Below, piece by piece: positions 11,601-21,564 of a stretch of DNA of 64,000 nt; the stretch's first letter is position 1, and every line of letters starts with the position of its first letter. The notes under the pieces were generated by a model, which did no database searches, was not told where the DNA came from, and worked only from the letters and a program-made list of their open reading frames with translations. Location: NCBI GenBank assembly GCA_013399015.1, contig VWZX01006105.1:1736001-1800000 (forward strand), read 5' to 3'. The position numbers and the translations under genes were made by a program. The DNA comes from Galbula dea. Lineage: Eukaryota > Chordata > Aves > Piciformes > Galbulidae.

Positions 11601-14300
11601 AGAAACTGAATGATAAGCCCAAGTGGGTACTTCATTCCAGCCCTCATCCCAATTTAATAGGAGGCGTATTTTAAAATTTTGACTCGTTCCAGTTGGAAGA
11701 GACTTGAGAAGGTCTCAAGTCCATCTCCAAACAGATTAGATCAGAGCAGTTTACTCAAGGCTTTATGCAACTGGGTCCTAAAAATTTCAAGGGATGGAGG
11801 CTACATCTCTCCAGGTATCCCATTCTATTGCTTGTCTGTCCTCATAGTCAGAAATTTTCACTTCAACTTGCAATGTCTCTTGCTTCTGTTGTTTAAACTC
11901 ATGGTTATTTCCTTTCAGCCTCCCATCATGCACACCTGTGAAGAGTCTGGTGCCAGCTTCTTGTTAACTTCCTTGCAACTACTGAAGGGCTGCTGTGGTT
12001 TAAGCAGCTCCCTCAGCAGTTTATCAACAGCCTTCCTGTACTAATCTGTCTAAAATGGACATAGCATTCCAGAGGCAGCCTAACATGTGCCAAGAAGAAT
12101 CAAGTCCCTCAATTTTCTCGTTATTCTCCTGCTAATACAGCCTCACATGCCTCAATGCTACAGCAGAGCGCAGGTGTATCTTCAGCCCACTGTTCATTAG
12201 GACCCCCACGTCCTTTCAGCAACATTGTCCCATAAGCTGGGGGGCATCCTCTGTACCACTGCAGAGTACAGGCCCAGGTACAGGACTTCACACTTGAATT
12301 TTCAGCTTCCTTGGCTGAAATTTATGAGGTGTCTGATGACCCATTCATCTAGCTGTCTGTGGCACCTTCCCCACCCATAAACATCACTAGGACGTATCTC
12401 ACTTCCTCCTCCTATCAACAGGACAGTTTCCATGACAGACCCCTGAAGAATTCCACTTGTAATCCACTTCTGGGTAAAAGAATGAAGCTCTTTGACCCTG
12501 ACAATACAGACAGGGTTTTTTTAACTCATCCAGTAGTTTACAATCTGTAATATCCCAAGTCAAAGAAGGGGATGCCCCAGGAAACTGTATCAAAAGTCCT
12601 GCTAAAGATAATGTAGATGAAATCCAAGGCTATAGATCTACAGATCGAGTAATTTCATCACTAAAGGTAATCTGGTTGCAAGATAGTCATTTTTGGCTAC
12701 TCCTAATCACTTTCTCCTTCACATGGCTAGAAAAACCTTCCAAGAGAATTTGCTTCATGATTTTCTAAGGGACTGAAGTGAGGCTGACTATGCTGTAGCT
12801 GACCTCCACAACCTCTCAAATATCATGACCTTACAATGACATCAGCCAGCTCTCTCAGCATGTACCCCAAGTGGGTCCTACAGACTTGTTTGGGTTGAGA
12901 TTTCTTAAGAGATTCCAAACTTGATGATTTTCCATTGCAAGTGTTGCTTACACACAAAGCCTAGGGAGCATCAGTTCTAAAGACTCATGCAAGAAGGCCG
13001 AGTACTTCAGCATTATCTGTGTCAGCTCTTACTAAATCTCCTGCTCGGTTTAGCGGCAGGTTCACATACCCCACCACCTCCTTTAATGCTAATGTAGCAG
13101 TAAAAATTGTTCTTGTCACCCCTAACATTCCTTAGTAGTTTCAACACTAGAACTTCGCCTTTCCTCGCATTGTACCTACATGTCCAGATGTTTTTTTCTT
13201 CCTTTGTAGCCTGTCCTTGCTTCCACCTCCTGCATATGTTCTTTTTGCCATATTCAGAGTGCACACAGCTATGCTCATCTCTCAACACATCTACTTGTCT
13301 TGAGTATGAGGACAGAACGTCTCTATCCTTACAAACCTTCATTTCTTCAGCTCCTCCAACTTTCAAAATTTGCTCCCCATAAATCTCAACTACCTGTTGC
13401 CTCAATGAGCTGGAGCCCTAAAGCCTGAGTAAGTTAGAATCCAGGTTCTCTGCTACTAGCCTTATTCACTACACTCAGGGTCTTGAACTCCACTACTCCA
13501 TGGCTAACACAGCCAATGCTGCTAATGATTACAAAAATCCTTGGCTTGCTTGTTTATGAGAAGCAGATTCAGGAAAGCATCACCTCTGGTTGACTCATCT
13601 AAACACCTACATGAAGAAGCTGTGCCAAACACCCTTTGTTTCTTACGATCACCTCATGTTAAGCTTTTTATGGATTTAAGACAATACTATCAAGCAATAT
13701 TTAGCCGAAGTTAATAAAAATAACCATTTTTAAGTTTCACAGGATTACAAGTGGGCCCGGTTTTTGTTAGCTACCTTATAACATTACTAAAAGCTGCGAT
13801 GTAAGCTGCATATAAGATTACCCAAACACCACAGGTGTTCAGAAAACAGAATACACTGTTGTAGTTAAACATAGTTACAACCTACTTAACTCGACTAAAA
13901 GGCTAAACAGCTAGCACAGCTAAAGGTAAAAGCTTACAGGTAAAAAATAATCATGCCTTTGTAATATGACTAACATGACTACATTTTCCTTTCCCGGGCA
14001 GCCTCTTCAAATATAACGCGGGAGGGAAGCATCACAACGCCCCTTTCGTGCACCACTCTAACAAGGCCTGATACATCTTTCCAGCTCAGGGATTTGTCTC
14101 TTGCCGGAGCGGCGAGACGAACGACTTTCGTCAATCTCCTTAAAACCTCCCGCGCTGGGAGCAAAGCATTGCAGCGCCCGTCCCGCCCTTTCCCCATCCA
14201 CAGGCAGTACCTCCCTTCCCCGCCCGCCGTGTACCTCACTCACACGCAGCGTGTCCGTCCTCAGCGGCCTCAGACGCTCCCACTTGCCAGGGTTGGCCAT
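5639..14300 (-). CDS. E2F6: E2F6 transcriptional repressor, seven coding exons
   Basis: E2F6 is a nuclear E2F-family factor. It binds E2F sites as a heterodimer with DP proteins and represses transcription, in part through Polycomb-type complexes. The spliced reading frame is 264 codons plus stop, against 281 residues in human: exons 14300-14244, 11192-11144, 9934-9718, 9406-9248, 8193-8079, 6547-6400 and 5688-5639. All junctions keep frame and have GT-AG signals, except intron 4 (AT-AC). Residues about 40-107 form the winged-helix DNA-binding domain with the RKRRVYDITNV recognition helix at 80-90. Residues 109-160 are the leucine-rich dimerisation segment (LSAMEEALDELIKDC). Residues 162-222 are the marked box (LAYVTYQDIRSIQAF). 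The short acidic tail has no pocket-protein-binding motif, which separates E2F6 from E2F1-5. The start ATG has a strong context (AACATGG). GREB1 lies divergently upstream, as in mammals. Confidence 0.93.
6400..6547 (-). CDS. E2F6: E2F6 coding exon 6: end of marked box and acidic region
   Basis: Encodes residues 200-248. STKGPIDVYLCEVEQ is nearly identical to human STNGPIDVYLCEVEQ. A Ser/Thr/Glu-rich stretch with little conservation follows. The acceptor is TTTATAG and the donor is G|GTAGTG. Confidence 0.93.
8079..8193 (-). CDS. E2F6: E2F6 coding exon 5: marked box
   Basis: Encodes residues 161-199, LAYVTYQDIRSIQAFQGQ onward to IPIPKE, and ends in phase 0 at a GTAAGT donor. The acceptor is the terminal AC of a U12 intron. 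Using the upstream TTTACAG instead would put a TGA in frame. Confidence 0.93.
8194..9247 (-). other. E2F6: U12-type AT-AC intron 4 of E2F6
   Basis: This intron starts with ATATCCTTT (9247-9239 on the minus strand), which is the U12 5' splice consensus. It ends ...ATAC at 8194, preceded by a perfect U12 branch site TCCTTGAC (8211-8204). The branch A at 8205 lies 11 nt from the intron end, the usual spacing. Splicing here joins AA|A into a lysine codon and gives ENAKLAYVTYQ, collinear with human ENERLAYVTYQ. It would be removed by the minor spliceosome. E2F genes are known to carry U12 introns. Confidence 0.9.
9248..9406 (-). CDS. E2F6: E2F6 coding exon 4: dimerisation region
   Basis: Encodes residues 109-160, including the heptad-like LSNLSAMEEALDELIKD and the conserved QLFELTDDKEN. 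The exon ends in GCA-AA immediately before ATATCCTTT, a U12-type 5' splice site. No GT donor nearby gives a family-like continuation. Confidence 0.93.
9718..9934 (-). CDS. E2F6: E2F6 coding exon 3: winged-helix DNA-binding domain
   Basis: Encodes residues 36-108. It holds KVKKPRFDASLVYLTRKFMD, the ATTLGVRKRRVYDITNVLDG recognition-helix region and KNLIQW. The RRVYD motif shared by all E2Fs is intact. Of several possible donors only GTGAGT at 9717-9712 keeps frame: TGG-GT|A-GGT gives WVGS, matching human WIGS. Confidence 0.95.
11144..11192 (-). CDS. E2F6: E2F6 coding exon 2 (residues 20-35)
   Basis: A 49-bp exon with a polypyrimidine-CTACAG acceptor and a GTAAGT donor. It encodes SQMINLNVDDDVQFVR plus the first base of codon 36. 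This matches the IRINLEDNVQYV segment of human E2F6 just before the DNA-binding domain. Confidence 0.85.
11640..13500 (-). mobile_element. Old, degraded CR1 LINE in E2F6 intron 1
   Basis: The plus strand carries the reverse complement of CR1 in order. First comes the 3' end block near 11680 ('ttccagttggaagagacttg'), then remnants of the ORF2 reverse-transcriptase region. Near 12960-13080 is a block like 'catgcaagaaggccgagtac ... aaatctcctgctcggtttagc', which recurs in old avian and reptile CR1/L3-type copies. Divergence is high and no long frame remains. The 127-codon minus-strand frame at 13022-13405 lies in this repeat and is not a host gene. Confidence 0.6.
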
Positions 14301-14930
14301 GTTGGCCCGGCCCCTTCTCTTTCCTCCGGCCGCGGCCTAGCGCGGCGGGAGACCTCCCCGCCCTGAGGCAATGCGACAGAGGCAAAACGCTCAAAGGCCT
14401 TCGCGGCGAGCCTGTGACTCCACATCGGACAAAAACGCCGCCATCCTCACCCCACCTCCAGGAGGAGGGGGCGGCAGAGCCTCCCGCCCTCACCACCCTC
14501 CGTTATGGCCACCTCTCTCCTCCCCCTCCGAGAGCGGGCGCTTGGGCGGGAGAGCGGAACACCCGGCACAGCCCGTGCGCAAGCGCGTTCCCTTCCGCTC
14601 TTCTAGAGGCACGGTGCTAGCGAAATTGACGACCGCAAACGTTCTCCCCAGGGACAGCGAGGCGGCTTTTTCCCTTGCCCAGCGGCCCCTGCGGTCCGCT
14701 CGTTCTGCCGGCCCGCCTATCTCAGCTTTCCTGCTCGCCCGGCTGCCAGCGGTCGGGGGGCAAGGGGCGCATTTGTCTTCTCTGCCTCCTTTTCCTCCCG
14801 CTGTGGGTCGCTGTCTCTTCAGGGGGGTCCGCTACTCTGACTGCCGGAAGGAAGGTGACTTCGCCGGACATCGTCCGGGTTGGTGTTTCCTGCGCTGTCA
14901 TCACTTGTTAGAGCGGTGGAGAAGAGGATT
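13980..14930 (-). promoter_or_regulatory. E2F6: CpG island and TATA-less promoter of E2F6
   Basis: GC content and CpG density rise sharply here and fall off on both sides. The island covers exon 1 of E2F6 and about 600 bp upstream of its ATG. No TATA box is evident. E2F-type cores GGCGGGA/TCCCGCC occur near 14175, 14344 and 14544, and an ETS-like CTTCCG occurs near 14592. Promoter activity is inferred from the island; the sites are sequence matches only. Confidence 0.75.
14244..14300 (-). CDS. E2F6: E2F6 coding exon 1 (residues 1-19)
   Basis: ATG at 14300-14298 in the context AACATGG. It encodes MANPGKWERLRPLRTDTLR and ends in phase 0 before a GTGAGT donor. The exon lies inside the CpG island. 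The N terminus is unlike the human long isoform, so the true first exon could also have alternatives. Confidence 0.75.
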
Positions 14931-14964
14931 TGTTTTCCCACTTCCTCTTTGCCGTAGTATCATA

Positions 14965-15595
14965 TAAAGATTTGTGTGGGAAGAGACCTCTGCAGATCAT
15001 CTAGTCTAATCCCCCACTGCACTGAGAAAGGACATCTTAAACTAGATCAGCTTGCTCAGGCGTGTGTCCAATCTGACCTTGAATGTTTCCAGGGATGGTG
15101 TATCTACCACCTCTCTGGGCAACCTCTGCCAGTGTGTCACCACCCTCATTGTAAAAAATTTATTTCTACTCTAAATCTCCTCTCTTGTTGAAAACCATTA
15201 ACTCTTGTCCTACTGCAACAGGCCCTGCTAAAAAGTTTCCCCCCATCTAAGCTCCCTTTAAGTACTAAAAGAATCAAGGAATCTAATATTAAAGTTGGAA
15301 AAAGCCTCTGAGATCATCAAGTCCAACCATTCCAAGACCAAGTCTTTCCTTGTAGAAGAGGTGTTCCAGCCCTCTGATCATTTTTGTGGCCCTCCTCTGG
15401 ACCTGCTCCAGCAGGCCCATGTCTTTCTCGTGCTAAGGACTCCAGAAATGAACATAGTACTGCAAGTGGGGTCTCATCAGGGCAGAGTAGAGGGACAGAA
15501 TGACCTTCCTTGACCTGCTTGCCATGCCTGATGCAGCCTAGGATATGGCTGGCCTTCTGGGCTGCAGCACACATAGCTGAATCAAGTCCAGCTTT
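14965..15595 (-). mobile_element. CR1 LINE 3' fragment, antisense, next to the CpG island
   Basis: The plus strand reads the CR1 complement: 'gggaagagacctctgcagatc', then 'ccagggatggtgtatctacc', 'ctctgggcaacctctgccag', and internal sequence 'gtggccctcctctggacctg' through 'ctggccttctgggctgcagc'. The reading is interrupted near 15262-15345 by a second CR1 end. Confidence 0.88.
15262..15345 (-). mobile_element. CR1 tail nested in the preceding CR1
   Basis: 'agaatcaaggaatctaatat' followed by 'gttggaaaaagcctctgaga' and 'tcatcaagtccaacc' is a CR1 3' terminus. It splits two collinear parts of the host CR1, so it inserted later. Confidence 0.7.
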
Positions 15596-18500
15596 TCTAG
15601 TCTTGCTGGTGGGGTGCAGTCAATAAGGGAAGCTTCCTTAGCCATTGCAGTGAGCTAAAGTGGGTTGAAATGAGGAACTGCTCAGCACTTTGGTTACTGA
15701 AAAACGAGGTTTTTCTTCCCTCCCTGTAGAGCATGAGCAAGGAGACAGCACCTTGCCCAAGTACCATCGTGTAAATAAGGGTGAGAACAATTAGTATTAC
15801 TTTCTTGCCAAATAATCTGCTTCTTTCACAACCTGCTAATATAAGAAGGCCAAAGCTGTGTATGTCACTCTCTAGAGAGAAAAAGATTGTCCATTTTGAG
15901 AACAAGGTAATTATGAGAGACTTGTGTGTGAAGAGCTAGGTATGTTCCTCTAGCAGCGGAGAGGAGCCAACAAATGTGGCTTGTCTGAACTAAGTCTGTT
16001 AATTTACCTCCCAGCAAGAGGCCCTAAATCCTTTCCCAAATCCCAGTTCTGTTGCTTCTGCCCTTTCTTCCACACTTCTGATAACAGTTTACAAGCACTG
16101 GCTGTTGCCTTGCATCAGCAGTCATCTTAAAATTTCCAATTTAGTAGGTAACTTCTGTTTGTCAGACAAAAAATATTCATTCAAAATGCTTCAAAATTCT
16201 TGTCAAGATAGCCAATCTGTTAATTGCTTTCTATGGCAATTAACTGTCCTTTACTGTGTTGTACAATGGGTATGTCTGTCAAGGACTTCCTTTGTTTAAA
16301 GAGTTTGCAAATGATTTTGCTTCCCCCACCTACACCTTTGGTAAAGTTTCCAGTCATCCTCAGGTCAGATGCTCTGGAGTAATGTGAATTTCACTGGACA
16401 GTGTGTTAAACTGCCAGTCTGGTATGAGGAAATCAAAGCCATGAAAAATTCATTTATCTTCTAATATGCCAGACTGGACATGTCAAATAACACTCTGTTA
16501 TCTTGAAAAAGTACTGAATTAATTTTAATTTACTGCCTGTTTCATATTACTTCAGGTTGGACAGTCCTTTAGATCACCTTATGTTGCCACTGATGCCTTG
16601 GTATAGGATGGAGTTTTCTGCACACTACCTAATTTTCGATTGATTGCTTGCATTGTAGAGGTGTGTAGAACTGAAGTGGGTTGTCATGCTCTAATCACTT
16701 TATAAGAAAAAAAGGGGGGAAATATGCTTCAGAGGCATGATGTTTGTGTTTCAGGAGACACGAAGCCTTGACTTGTGCAGTTAAAGACATCATGTAAATG
16801 TTGCTGGTCTAAGGAGAGCTTAGACTGCTGCAGACGCAAGAGTCTTCCTGTCATGGCAAGAAGACTTCACTGAAATGTAAAACCGCTGATTTTTGTGTAA
16901 ATAGCATGATCCTTCCTGACCACTCTGTGACGATAAAAGTAATCCCATGAGAAATCAGTATTTCTTCCCTGTTGTTATATTCTTAACTGGAAGACCTATC
17001 TTACCTCTGTCACCACAGATTGTATAAACCCACTGTGACAAAGCAGGGTTTTTTTCCAGCTGGAGCAGCAAAATGGTTTGGAGTAGATATCTTGGACTGC
17101 TTTAGTCTAGAGTGATGTAAGAAATGTGCCACACAGTATAAAAATAATTGAATAGGATTTTGATGACTGTTGAGTAGATAGATATTAAGAAGGAGGCTAA
17201 TAACTCATAATTTAAGGATTAGGATGTATGAATTTCTGTATTAACCTATGTGGAAAATGTTGCATCAACTCTTAACTATGCTGTTTTTCTAGCCAGTCAT
17301 AAGAGAAAATTCTGTTGTTCCTATGGTTCCCTGTCCTTGTCTGCTGACATATCTAGCAAAGAAAAGCCCCTCATGGACTCAGATTTAGAAGAATTTTTCT
17401 ACATTTACATTAAAATTATAAAGTCTAATTATTCTTTTAAATGAAAATTAGGTTTTGAAGTAACTGACAGGACTAATTTGCTGTTGTCTTATTGCATATG
17501 AAAGTGCCTATGCATTCTTTTTAATATCTTCAGACGTTAACCGTTCAAGACATGATTCTTAAAATGAAAGGTTTGCTTATTTATCTGAAATGATTTTCTT
17601 CTGTTGCATAATCTTAAACTGCCACCAGAGGGCAATAATTCCATTTCCTAAATCAGCTTTTACCATTGCTACCTACTAGAACAGTGACTTCACTAAAATT
17701 TTTGAGGGACTACGTGTGAAAGTCAAAAAATAATTTAAAAGCATACTTCCCTTCTGTAATTTAATGTTTTACCCTGCACTACTTTGGGATGTAGGTTTTA
17801 CTTTCATTTTGAGCAGCTGAAGTGAGACAGCTTTATGAATTTTTGAACCTCATGCAGCACTGTAATGGCGCAAAGTTCAGATTTCATGCAAAATACCATT
17901 CTTTGTGGGGTTTGTATTGCCATTATAATATTTTAAAATTTGTTTTGAATGCCATTTCTTTCCTATTCTTTTTATTTTTCGTTACACTAATGTCCTACAA
18001 ATAGTTATAAGCCTATCTATGTAGTCCTGCATTTGGGAATTATATCACTTGGCAAGTGCCTTTATATCCCTATATGATATCCACTTATTTTGTTTATGTA
18101 CATAGGAGTTCCAACATACTTCAGTTAAAGCCCAAGCTTTCTTCTGTAAAAATCTCTACAATTCTGTTTAAAATGCAATCAGCCCTTTAATGATAATAAT
18201 CTGGTGACTAGATCTTCCATTTGGTACATATGTATTGTTGAAAATACAAGCCAGAGGAAACATCTCTCTGCAAAGGTAAAAAAGTACACAATCAGACAGA
18301 AACAGATCAAAACCAGAAATAGCTGCAAGCACCTGTTTAAACTACATAGAATCACAAAATCATCCATATTGTTGTATGTCATTATGTCTGGCTGAATAAA
18401 CTTCCTAGCCTCCCTTAATCCTCACCACTGCATGATGATTAGGCATGAAGGTGTGGAACATCAAAATGTAATTTTTTATGTTCTCAAATGTAATTATTTG

Positions 18501-21235
18501 AATCTGTTTCTGGTAATAGGACAGTCTCTCTGAGTGCCACTATGGCTTGCTAAAGCTACAAGGTGGATATTTTAGTGCACATCCATTGTTTTTCATTTAT
18601 TAGTACTTAATTTAACATTTTTCAGTCATTCAGTACTAGGAGATATGCCTGTGACATTTCACTATATTTGAGTATCCTGAATAGTTTTCTGTCATTTCAC
18701 TGTTTCACACTGTACAACATATTAAGCTTTGTCACAGCATTCACCTCCTTCTCCACATGATTGACAAATATGCTGAGAGACAGTTCATCTGTTATTGGTG
18801 TCTCACTCACATACTCCACTCTTCTACTACTGAAGTTGGTTTCAGTTACAGGTTACATGTCTTACCTTATAAGCTAGTAGTTCAGTGAAACTGCTGGACT
18901 CTTATTTGGGTAGAAGAACTCTGGTCCTGGTGATATGTTACTTCTGAATGACCTGTCCATTCTAAAGCTTCCTCTGCTGACTACCAGGAAAAAGTTCTAA
19001 CCTTCAGAAGTGATGCAGACATGTGACATCTCTGGTGTTCTAGAAAAAGCATCTAGCAGATTTTTTAGACATCTTTTAGTACAAAAAGTAGATGAGAAAT
19101 CTGATTTTTTTTATTTTTTTTTTTTTACTTTTTTATTTTTAAAATTTATCTGTTGTTAAAATAAAGACTCATTCAAGTCATGAGCTCTGGCTTAGACCTC
19201 TTACCAACTGCAACATTAAAAACATCAGCTTGAGATAATGACCCATACTTATCCAGAGGTTGTTGCTGTTGTAATTGTAAGGATTGTTTCTGGTCTGAAA
19301 ACTTTGTTGCATGCATGGCTGAATGACTTTATGCTGCAATTTAGGAGTTGCACTCTTGTCCTTTTAGATTGGTAAAGGCTGTTGGAAAGTAGTGTGTATA
19401 CTGAAGGTTGGTAGGAAATATTTCAGTACATAATGCAAAATGACTCTAGCTCTTAAAAAGCATATTGTAGCCCAAAACTCAGAGAGTCATAATGCTGGCA
19501 GTTTGGCTAATTGTCAAAAGTTATTCAGCTGTTCAGGTCTTTACTTTGCCTTAATTTTCTCTCCACTGGTTTTGAGACGTGAGATGTGTTTGGTTCTTTA
19601 AATTAGGTGAGACACACTGAAGTGCAGGTCACTTGAAGATGAAAATAGGCAGCCACCCATTTGCTGTAGCTCCTTTCTGAGTAATGAATATAGCAGATGC
19701 ATCTAGCTAAGTTTAAACGAGCTGCACTTGCTGTGTCTTCAAGAGGGAGAAGGTCTTGCTGCATAGGAGAAGGTGGAAGAAGCTGCTTGACTGAATCTTA
19801 TGCTGAGCATGTGAGATTTGGCAAGTCTGGATTATAATTTTTCTTAAGTTGTCATTTCTGGACAAAGTGATTGAGATCAATATGACAGAATAAACAGACT
19901 AGTTTCTTAATTTCAGTTCAGTCATTTAGGTTATTATTCTCAGGCTAGATCAGATCTGTTTTGTTTGCACTAGTTACTGTGCTTGTCTTAGCACTGAATG
20001 AAGATAAAGGCTATGTCATGATTCTTTTGAAATTGATCAAGAGTTTTACAAAGATTGATCAATAGCTTGTTTTGATGTGGTGGATATTGCTGTTATGTTC
20101 AAAGAGCCTCCTTAGAAGGCATCTTTCTTTTGTTTGTGAAAATGTGAGCTGTTGTTTCTGCCCTCTGCACCACCTTCTGCTGACTTTAGGTGTGTCCTGC
20201 CTCGTGGTTGGCCTATGAGGCCACCAACAATGAAGAAACATGGACTAAAATTTTAACATAACTTCTAATTACTATGTCTTCATTGTGTCCGCTCTTGGCC
20301 TTGCAGTAGCTAACTTGCTGCTCAATTTTAGGCTGTCAATAAAACAGACCTCATGGAGTAAGTGCCTAATACATCTTCATACATCACCTGAGAGAGCCAG
20401 GTGCCTCTCAAGGCCTCCAGATGGAGATCCTGTCCACTTAACTGAAATGTGTAACCTTAAGCAGATAAGATCTTTTAGAAGTCTTTAGCATTACCTACCT
20501 CTCTCCACAGTCTCTATTTACAAACAAATACTTCAGGAGGACTGGTTTATTGCGTGGCTAAAATTAGGTCCTTAAGAAGAACATACTAGCTAACTGTGTT
20601 ATATGTCATTTTTGGAAGCCATGTACTGGCCACTGAAGGTGCAGCTAGTCATTATAACTGCTGAAAGTGAAAAAAAGACCACCTGAACACATGTATCATT
20701 CAAGCTGAAAAATCAGAGGACTTGTGCTTGTGTTTTCCATGTTCTTAAAGGTGATTGTTTCATAGCTCATAATCTTAAAAAATACCACTGCTTACTTTTT
20801 CACTTTTATTCACTATTGTATCATCAGATTACACTGGTATTTAAGTCTGGCTTCTCAGGGAAAAAATTTGGAAGCTTCTTTTAAAAAAAGCTATTTAGAA
20901 TAAGGCTCAAGAAACAAGGAGCATAAACAATAGGTAAGCTGGATTTGGGAGATAACTCGCTATCCAGGGCACTTTTCTTTAATTTGAATAGCTCTTTTAA
21001 GCTAATCTCTAAGTTGCAGGCTTTGGCTACTGTGACTACATTTCTTTCACACACAGATAAACCCTCAAAGTTTCCAGTTTCTCCCAAAGACTTCCACTTT
21101 CTTTTCATATCCCAGGTATTCCATGAGCATCTTCTGTTTTATAACTCTTTTCCTCCTAGGTCTGCTGAAGTTGTCTGCACTTTAGACCCTAGAGCCAAAT
21201 AAGGCATGTCTAGTTGGGAAGATACCATATTCAGT
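15596..21235. other. Intergenic sequence, no gene recognised
   Basis: AT-rich single-copy-like sequence. It has a T-rich run near 19105-19140 and scattered short frames with no family resemblance. No splice-bounded conserved exon was found by reading. Confidence 0.5.
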
Positions 21236-21239
21236 GGGA

Positions 21240-21564
21240 AGCAGGGGTGAGGATGCATGAGACTGGAAGGAAAAGGCGGGGGGAGGGTGAGGGGGTTGTA
21301 TTCTTGACCTTAGGTAGCTGGTGCTGAGAGGTAGCGTATTGTGTTGAAGCACAGACAGAACTAGAGTTTGTGGATGGGAAGGAGGGAGCAAGGAGGAAGG
21401 AGGAGGAGGCTGAAACAGCGAGGGGGGAGGAGGAGACAGCAGCATCTCTATCTTTCTTTGCAGACCACGCTGCTAACAGCGAGGGGAGGCTCATGCCTCC
21501 CTAATATCCATCACTCCCTGCTTCCAGCGTGGTCACACACAGAGCAACAAAGAGGGTCTCAGAG
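21240..21564 (+). promoter_or_regulatory. Purine/GC-rich block: candidate GREB1 promoter or 5' exon
   Basis: An isolated G-rich block in otherwise AT-rich DNA. It has long G runs (21275-21296), GGA/GAG repeats (21378-21435) and several CGs. The block ends in AGAG|GTAAGG, a strong 5' splice site at 21565. It faces GREB1 and lies about 25 kb before its ATG. This could be a non-coding first exon, but nothing in the sequence proves transcription. It could equally be an enhancer or a purine-rich repeat. Confidence 0.35.

Noticed and set aside
13022..13405. 127-codon minus-strand and 91-codon plus-strand frames
   Set aside because: Both lie in degraded CR1 sequence inside E2F6 intron 1.
14371..14967. 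198-codon plus-strand open frame
   Set aside because: It lies in the E2F6 CpG island, where high GC removes stop codons. Its Arg/Pro/Ser composition is typical of chance frames and it has no family motif.
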